From Halicephalobus mephisto (lineage: Eukaryota > Nematoda > Chromadorea > Rhabditida > Panagrolaimidae), in NCBI GenBank assembly GCA_009193035.1, contig SWDT01000144.1, positions 1 to 64,000 on the forward strand: DNA of 64,000 nt. Direction: 5' to 3'. The translations under genes and the position numbers were made by a program. The notes below the pieces were generated by a model. That model saw only the letters and a program-made list of their open reading frames with translations, did no database searches and was not told the origin of the DNA. Below, piece after piece: positions 57,561-64,000 of the stretch (its first letter is position 1; every line of letters begins with the position of its first letter).

Positions 57561-58603
57561 TCAGGGAATTATGAAATATGACGTTACAGATGGGTATGGT
57601 ATTTCTATCTTCATAGATAAAAGCATAAAAAGATTAAAACTTATGAATTGCATTATATAACAAAACGGAATTACCAGCAGGAACCGACGAGAGTTCGACA
57701 AGGGCAAACTTGTAGAAATGGCGATATTTGGTTTACCACTATAAAGAGCAATGCCGGTAATTGGAAGAAGTAAAGCACCAGTAAACAGAAATAACAGCCT
57801 GGGGAATGAGTATTCCGTAGACTTGTTGATGAGTTTTTTCATATATTGGCTATGGTTGACGATATGCTTGCTTACGTATTTATAGACCTTAATATTACAC
57901 CTCATAATAATGAAATAGGATCCAAAAGAAGCAAAGACTACTTAGAATAAACATAGATAATGAACGATTTCTAAAACAACCATTTACTTGTTTATTCAGT
58001 AATATGGATTTAATTAACTTGCTGCTCTCACAAATTCAATGATCAAAACTTTTGCGTTATTATAAATAAGGAAATATAATCTGGTATCCATAGAAAACTT
58101 TTAATCACTTATGAAGTGTGTGTAGAAAATCATTACATAAGAAATCATTGTAAAAGTGGTGAAGAGACTAAGATACTTTAAATGATCAGATGAGGCAAAT
58201 AATTGATAGAGACAAAGAATCTTATCTTAAAATATTGTAGTCAGGGAAACACTAGTGGTGCTAACATGAGAAAATCCAGAGTAGAAAAAGAATTTGAGTA
58301 GATATTAGACTAATTCCTCCGAACCATCCGTTCATTAAGTAGAATTCAGTTCCATTAGAGACTAGAATTATCCAAAACTGTATAGTTCAGAAATACAATT
58401 ATTGTTCAGCATACTAGCTTAACGGTAAAGGCAGAAATAGTCAAACTAATATCCTTAACGCACATTTGGAACAAAATCCTGTTGTATTTCTGCCTTTCGT
58501 TGATTTTAATACGCACAATCAAGCAATACAAAACGGAATTGAAGTTAAGACTAAGGATAGTAGTAATATTGTCGTTGATTTCATCAACATCTCTCAAATC
58601 CAT
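57561..58603 (-). CDS. Putative 7TM receptor-like gene, class uncertain
   Basis: Coding-like exons on the minus strand can be chained with consistent phases: complement(~58422..58603, ~58264..58385, ~58100..58223, 57561..~57946). The start MDLRDVDEINDN leads to a TM with VLYCLIVRIK, then NGWFGGISLISTQILFLLW, a TM with FTTFTMISYVMIFYTHFI, VFASFGSYFIIMRCNI, and FPRLLFLFTGALLLPITGIA. That pattern suggests a Str-superfamily chemoreceptor, but the YRY motif and a convincing TM7 are missing. Two acceptors would be AAG rather than CAG or TAG. It could be a diverged functional gene or a decaying one. Exon ends here are approximate. Confidence 0.4.
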
Positions 58604-59831
58604 TATTTACAGATAAGATTTGCAGAATTATTTTATCTTTAGAATCTTTCCATTATAGAAAATTATCTCCACCCACTTCCATCTTTTGAATTATATCGGA
58701 AATTACTGTTATAAAAAGTTATTTTCAAGACAACATGAACTTTTATGCATAGGGATTATTTCAAGCTTTACAAAAAAGAATATTTATAAAGGTCAGAGAT
58801 TCAAAATAGCTTATACATCATTTTAATACTTTAAAGCATTTATTTAACATTTGCCATTCAGCTTTATAAAATCTTTTAAAACAAATAATTAAGCAGTTCA
58901 TAAATCTTGTACTTTATCTTTATGGATTATTGCTTATTTTTATGAAAAACCAACTGGACAAGTATAATTAATGCAAAAAATTCATCTGGTTGTAAAAGAG
59001 AATTATCAACTCTAGTAAAAATAAACTGAAAAATAAAAATTTCCAAAATAGATGATCGAAAGTTCATTAAACAGATGACGGAGTACACTTCCGTTTTGTT
59101 AACTTTCAATATTTGAAATTCCTTACACTCTGATTTGATTTTTTCCAAAAATAGCATTCAGCAAAAATTAGAATGCTAAATAAAGATTTTAACAACCGCA
59201 AAAGTAAATGCAGATTACTTCAGAAAACTGCTTTAACATGTTATTTTTAGAAATTTTATGAGTGACAGATTTGATGTTTTCAGCTGAAAGTTGAGTTTAT
59301 TTGACTTTCAAAGATATTTTTTCGTTTGGTTTTACCTGAATAGATGGGGAAGAATAATCATAATTTAGATTTGAATATTCTCATAATCAACATTTATTCT
59401 GAAAAAATTATCGATTTCGAAAGAATTCATTCAATAATCTTCGGTGAAATCATAACTTTTTGATTTTTCAAGAACAACCATTTTACAAAGAAATACAAAT
59501 ATCTTTTTTATAAAAGTTTACTGACTCGAGATTGCTGTGATTTAAAATTTGTTTAAGTTTCCTCCCATAATCACATAAAAAGATTAGTTGGTGATTTCCA
59601 ATTGTCTGGTATTCTTTAATCAAATATTTGATCTCTTCTTTCTGAACAAGGACTCCAAAAACTAATTGCGTATGAAATGTTCTTGAGCACACATTACACT
59701 CCCTTCTCTTATTCGGAACTTGATTCGAGATGGATGATAATCAGTTGCTCTAGGGAACAATAATTGAACAAAAATCGTCTCACGATTTAAAAAGTATAAA
59801 TTGCATCTTTGAAAGACAATCATATGTCACA
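58604..59831. other. Intergenic, no supported gene
   Basis: Two minus-strand frames of 69-76 codons (59483-59692 and 58927-59157) have no recognisable features. The right end is upstream of the secreted protein gene. Confidence 0.5.
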
Positions 59832-60861
59832 ATGGTTCTATTTTCGTTTGTTTTACTGCTCCTTCTTCAAATTTCTTCATCTTCAAAGGCTGTTGATACC
59901 AGTGACCTGGTAATTAATCGGGAGATTTTTAAAAATTATGTTAGGGCTTTAGGTTCACTTCTCCGCCGTTGAAGAAAGAATTTTAGACGACGGGATTAGG
60001 CGATCCCCACTCTCCCGAAACAACCAATTCCACGACAACAGCGATCCTGAACTAGTTGAATTTACTGAGGAAGAGGAAGAAGCTCTCAACAGGGGATGGA
60101 ATGCAGCGAGAGAATTTAATTTCAGAGGAATATCCCGAAATCCAATTCGAATTGATCCTAAAGACTATTGTCTTCACTACAAGGGAAATTATGGGTATTA
60201 TTGCTTGGCCAGGATTTACGGGAATGAACCATTGATCCAAAAACTTCTCAAATTCTGCCCCAGTTACAAAAAGAAATGTGTTAGGCATGCCAATATTGTG
60301 TAAGATTTGGAAAAGCAAATAATTCAATGGGAAGATCCTAATTTTAGAGAACGAGATCCCTTTCATGTTCTCCAACATAGAACAAGTCCTGATTTTCCCG
60401 ATGTCAACGCTCAACACCGAGCCATGGTATTGTTCATAAAAATGTCAAACTTCATGATTATTTTTATTTAGGTTCTCGCTCACCGAGAGGCCAACATTCG
60501 TCGAATAATCCCATGCACTCCAGATTGTGATTCCCGAATGTGGAAACACTGCACGACTGAATGCAAATGCGACTACCTGTACCCAAGGGTTCAGAGATTC
60601 TGCAATCCCCCTCCAATCCCGTTTTTCCTGAACACTTGTAGGTTGTGGTATCATGGCTGTCCTAAGTACCAGCAGTATCACTATGCTTCTCAGTTTATTT
60701 ACTCGAAAGCCGAAAAAGGCAAAACGATTGGAGGAGTCTCTCCCGCAAACGCCCTTAGCAGAGCCACTGCAAGTGGATTCGGAGCAAGACCCATGATGTC
60801 CTCTTCTTCTGGTGTCTCTACTCCCTTTGGAGGTTTTGGGATGGGAACTGCTATCGGATAA
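59832..60861 (+). CDS. Secreted Cys-rich nematode protein, function unknown
   Basis: Four exons, 59832..59909, 59953..60299, 60348..60426 and 60472..60861, about 297 residues. The N-terminus MVLFSFVLLLLLQISSSSKA is a signal peptide. Next is an acidic segment (FTEEEEEALNRGW). A central Cys pair (DYCLHYKGNYGYYCLARIYG, then FCPSYKKKC) is followed by a C-terminal Cys-rich module with CTPDCDSRMWKHCTTECKC, RFCNPPPIPFF, a third pair (NTCRLWYHGC) and YHYASQFIYSKAEKGK. The extreme C-terminus is Gly/Ser-rich without cysteine. Even Cys pairing and the signal peptide point to an extracellular, disulfide-stabilised protein. I do not recognise a named domain, so role is open. All junctions keep frame with good splice sites. 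Confidence 0.8.
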
Positions 60862-61375
60862 CTTTGATGTGATGATTCGTTGACGAAACTGCTTTTAGTT
60901 GTCAATAAAATCATAAAGTTATCGCATTCACTGTAAATTCCAAGTTTGATTATGAATTTAACCAGTTATGGGAAAGAAATAAAAAACCTCTTGCGATTCC
61001 TAATTAGGATTGCATTTACTTATGTGTAGACAAGTATAACAGAGAACAACATTTTATACTGCTAATAAACACGAGATACAAAACGCAACAACTGCTATTG
61101 TAGAATTAAACTTCTCACTCATTCATCTGACCGTAAATCCACTGATTGGTGTATAGGATATTTCCTTTCGAGATCTACGCTTTGGATTGCATGTGTTTAA
61201 ACGCACTGATGTATGATTCAACAGGTCTAATGGATAATTCTAGCGTAATTGAATTCCTATTAATTGAAAACAAATTCTAATTTTTATACAAAGAATTCGG
61301 GAAATTGTTGTTGTTAGATCCTTGTTTGTTCCTATAGACACTCCATTGATCGTTTAAAAGCTGTTTTGACTTATG
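60862..61375. other. Intergenic, no gene recognised
   Basis: AATAAA at about 60905 is the likely polyadenylation signal of the secreted protein gene. Otherwise spacer. Confidence 0.55.
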
Positions 61376-62372
61376 CTAAACCCTATTTAAAAATTGCATT
61401 TTATACGACTTAATGAAAGACAACATTATTACAGTATTTATAGTTGAATGAAGGGCTCCTAAGACATAGTTTGCTTGAGAAATGCAGGAAATATGATTGG
61501 TTCCAGAAATCGTCAAACCTATAGTACCTGTGTACAGAATTAGTAAAGTAAAAAAGATATTGAGTTGGAAAATGAGAGTTCTCAGTAGTTCCCCTGTGCA
61601 TGTAATAGGCCGTGATCATTAATTTCTTTTTCAAGTAGCATCTTTGTTTGGCGAATCATTAAAGTAATAAAAGCAGTTGTCCCCAAACAGAGAGGGGAAG
61701 AAAAAAAGAATGTAAAGATAATTGTAAGGAATGCTCACGTTGAAGTTGAGAACCACTCAACCTTATCTATCGTTTTGGTGAAAAGTATTTGACAATCTCT
61801 GGGAAACAACGCAAAAACCATTGTCGATTATTGGTCATAAATTCAACTAATCTCCACAATGAACTCCTCCACAGCAGTAGCATTCATTACCAGTAAATGA
61901 GAAAAGGTTATAGCTGGAGAATTTATATCCCACATAAAGGAGTATCAAGAGAACTATAAATTCAATGTTCATAATTGCTTCTAATTTTTCTTGTCAAAAT
62001 GGTGTATCGATAAATAAATGATATAAATATTGCTATAATAACTCCTTCACTGAAAAATGTAAATAAATCAAGCCATATCCTAGCCAATATTCAGCTAATT
62101 GGTTTCGTAATCCCTGTAGGACACTTCACAAATGCTAGGTACAGTGTCAGTGGAGTAACGAAGAATAGTGTGTAAATGCTAAGCAAAAATTCCAGAGAAA
62201 AATGTTGATTAAAAAGTATTTATGTTTGGAACATATTTGAAGTCCAATACAAAGTGATATAAATTCTGAATTCTCCAATAAGTATGGTGAAGAATTCATT
62301 CAATTTTAACAGAATCAGTGTATTATCGTATCCATCAAAGCTGATATTTAAAGGAGTTAAACCATTGTCCAT
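61376..62372 (-). pseudogene. Str-superfamily (Srh/Sri-like) receptor pseudogene
   Basis: From 62372 the minus strand reads MDNGLTPLNISFDG and then TM-like stretches in one frame, with in-frame TAA and TGA stops; a +1 reading of part of it (HKYFLINIFLWNF) fits the family better. FFSEGVIIAIFISFIYRY is the TM3-YRY hallmark. After about 300 poorly matching bases, TM6-TM7 appear at about 61620-61376 (FFTLLILYTGTIGLTISG, then GALHSTINTVIMLSFIKSYK) ending in TAG. Several lesions in one gene indicate a pseudogene. Confidence 0.6.
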
Positions 62373-63691
62373 AGCAGGATAAAATAAGGAGATATTTTAA
62401 ATAAGAAAGCAATTGTGAATGAAAATAATCAATCTACCTTTGAATAGTTATTTGTAGGGATTTTCCAATTAGGAATATGACTATTATTTGTAAAACGTAA
62501 CAAAAATGCCATTAGGAAACGGTATATTAACTAATAAGCTTATTGAAAAGACTAAATATCATCTGATTAACTATGTAAATCTATCTATTGATTACATTAT
62601 TTAGTATTTTCAGTGATTACTAACAAGGAAAAACTCAAACCGTAATTATACAATATATTTCATATTATTCGTTCGAACACTGTTTATGATAATCGGGCTG
62701 AAAATAGAATATGGGAATTGCTTTAGTATTGTGATTGTAAAATGCTTGCCATGTGAATTATTGAAAATGACCATAACTTTAAATGTTGTGAGAATGAATA
62801 TTTTAGGAACTTACTGAAGTCTCATTTATTATACGCAGTAAGAGAAAGTAAGTTAAAAACCCCTTAAAATGCTTTCCAGCTTCCTTTCAATACGATGTAT
62901 CAATAAAGAAATTCAAATGCATTTGAGCATATCATTTTCGTAGCTAAAATTGCAAATATACCAAAATATATCTTCTTTAATAACTTGTTCACAGTCTTCA
63001 AAGCTACAGTGGAACTATATATAACTACTGAATGCTGTATTTAGAAAAATACAAGAATATTAAGCAGATAATATGGATAGTTACAGATGATATCGCTCAG
63101 AAATACTTGCAAACTCAAATTACTTTAGTCTATCAGGGATTATGACTATTTTAAACCTAGAGTTATAAGGCAAAAGAATCTGTTCATGTAGAGGAGTTTG
63201 TAGCTGATGGTATTGTCATATATTTTATGGTTTATGCTTTATATGTTAAAATCGCCAGTAATTTGGAATATAATTAAAAACTAAATATGTTAGTGGATTA
63301 GAGCAAAAATGATTAAAATAGGCGATTTATAATCCCTTTAGGTGCATATGTACTTATTGGTGTCCGGAATGACGACTAAAATAAACTTTTTCAATACTTT
63401 AAGGAGATACCGCTGTTAAAAATAATCATAATACTGATAAAACTTAATTATATTTTTAACAACTATTTAATGTTGTAAACAAATGAAATTTATTTAAAAG
63501 TTTTTATTGATTTTTAATTTATCATATGCTCTTTATTTCGGTCTTCCAGGTATTCAGTAGATAATACAAATTATGGGCGTAACTGCATAATGATAAGCTT
63601 CTTTTTCCACTTATTCAATAATTTTGCAGTGTTCATTGTCTTGCATATAATTCTTTGGTTTTATTTTACTCCCACTTAATAAATGTAAATT
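62373..63691. other. Intergenic, no gene recognised
   Basis: About 1.3 kb of AT-rich spacer without convincing frames or repeats. Confidence 0.55.
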
Positions 63692-64000
63692 ATGCATAGA
63701 CATTTGGTTTTACTCTCATGTTGGAGTTTGCTGTTCAGCTTTATTTATAATAGAAGTTCATTTGTCATAGCAGTACAAGAATGCTGCATGGGTAACATTT
63801 TTACCGTGTGGTTTCAAAACGAAAAATATAATGCCAATATTAAGTATTCAAAGTGCTCAGCTCAAATTACGTTATCACAAGGTCTTACTTTGGATGACTG
63901 TACACCTCGAATGTCTACTAAATGTGTTTACAACTTTAATCCATGTCCTTTGCATGATGCAATAATGAAATTTCACTTTGATGAAGGTTCAGCTAGCATT
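63692..64000 (+). CDS. Secreted protein, 5' end only (cut by window edge)
   Basis: An open frame of 103 codons runs from ATG at 63692 to the last base without a stop. The start MHRHLVLLSCWSLLFSFIY resembles a signal peptide. Downstream the segment has regularly spaced cysteines (QECCMGN, YSKCSAQ, DDCTPRMSTKCVYNFNPCP), again suggesting an extracellular disulfide-bonded domain. No family recognised. The first exon may end within or beyond the window; a later ATG (MGNIFTVWF) would remove the signal peptide. Confidence 0.55.
   Translation, partial: MHRHLVLLSCWSLLFSFIYNRSSFVIAVQECCMGNIFTVWFQNEKYNANIKYSKCSAQITLSQGLTLDDCTPRMSTKCVYNFNPCPLHDAIMKFHFDEGSASI

Noticed and set aside
61847..61972. A 41-residue minus-strand frame with hydrophobic start and CYCCGGVHC motif, resembling a small secreted peptide
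   Set aside because: It lies inside the 7TM pseudogene at the position expected for TM4-TM5, so the frame is more likely chance within decayed receptor sequence.
1..64000. CRISPR arrays, bacterial operons or prophage
   Set aside because: All genes are spliced and nematode-like; no regular spacer-repeat arrays or bacterial ribosome-binding sites were seen.

Overview
The window is nuclear DNA from a free-living-type (rhabditid) nematode. The genes are multi-exon, with mostly 40-50 base introns ending in TTTTAG or TTTCAG and AT-rich spacers. Several families are typical of nematodes: Srh- and Srt-class chemoreceptors, nematode-type cytochrome P450s, a supplementary nuclear hormone receptor, a GLH/Vasa-type germline helicase, GT11 and GT14 glycosyltransferases and a CAP-domain secreted protein. 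I cannot name the species. Exon joins below were deduced by eye from splice consensus, reading phase and family similarity.

Layout. 1-9.3 kb: dispersed repeats and a cluster of Srh receptors (one pseudogene on +, two apparently intact genes on -), then a CAP-domain gene. 9.3-18.2 kb: the most conserved-looking block, with a CSL (LAG-1) transcription factor on -, a head-to-head GLH-type DEAD-box helicase on +, and a CYP3-clan P450. 18.2-29.5 kb: an LTR-like repeat, then a GT11 glycosyltransferase whose second, damaged copy lies 6.5 kb away in inverted orientation; between the arms are an Srh pseudogene, an intact Srh gene, a LAPTM-like four-TM gene and a CYP33-like P450. 29.5-37.7 kb: a core-2/I-branching (GT14) enzyme with an antisense coding relic in its large intron, a small unknown gene, and a 5'-truncated LINE insertion with a clean 12-base target-site duplication. 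38-46 kb: two CYP33-like genes sharing near-identical exon tracts, an Srt receptor and a secreted alpha-carbonic anhydrase. 47-50.7 kb: a GT11 fragment, a repeat-expanded metallothionein-like gene and a nuclear receptor. 52.5-57.2 kb: a tandem pair of ferroportin-like genes. 57.5-64 kb: two degraded or unclassified 7TM receptor loci, a secreted Cys-rich protein and the 5' end of another secreted protein cut by the window edge.

There are no operon-like tight clusters. The theme is environmental response: chemoreception, xenobiotic metabolism (four P450s plus an orphan nuclear receptor) and metal handling (metallothionein-like protein and ferroportins). Much of the sequence is shaped by recent duplication, gene conversion and pseudogenisation. 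The items most worth a second look are the Cys-rich tandem-repeat gene at 47708-48543, the P450 conversion tracts, the recurrent GC-AG introns, a perfect 23-bp inverted repeat at 8063-8130, a 25-bp microinversion between two repeat copies, and the inverted GT11 duplication.
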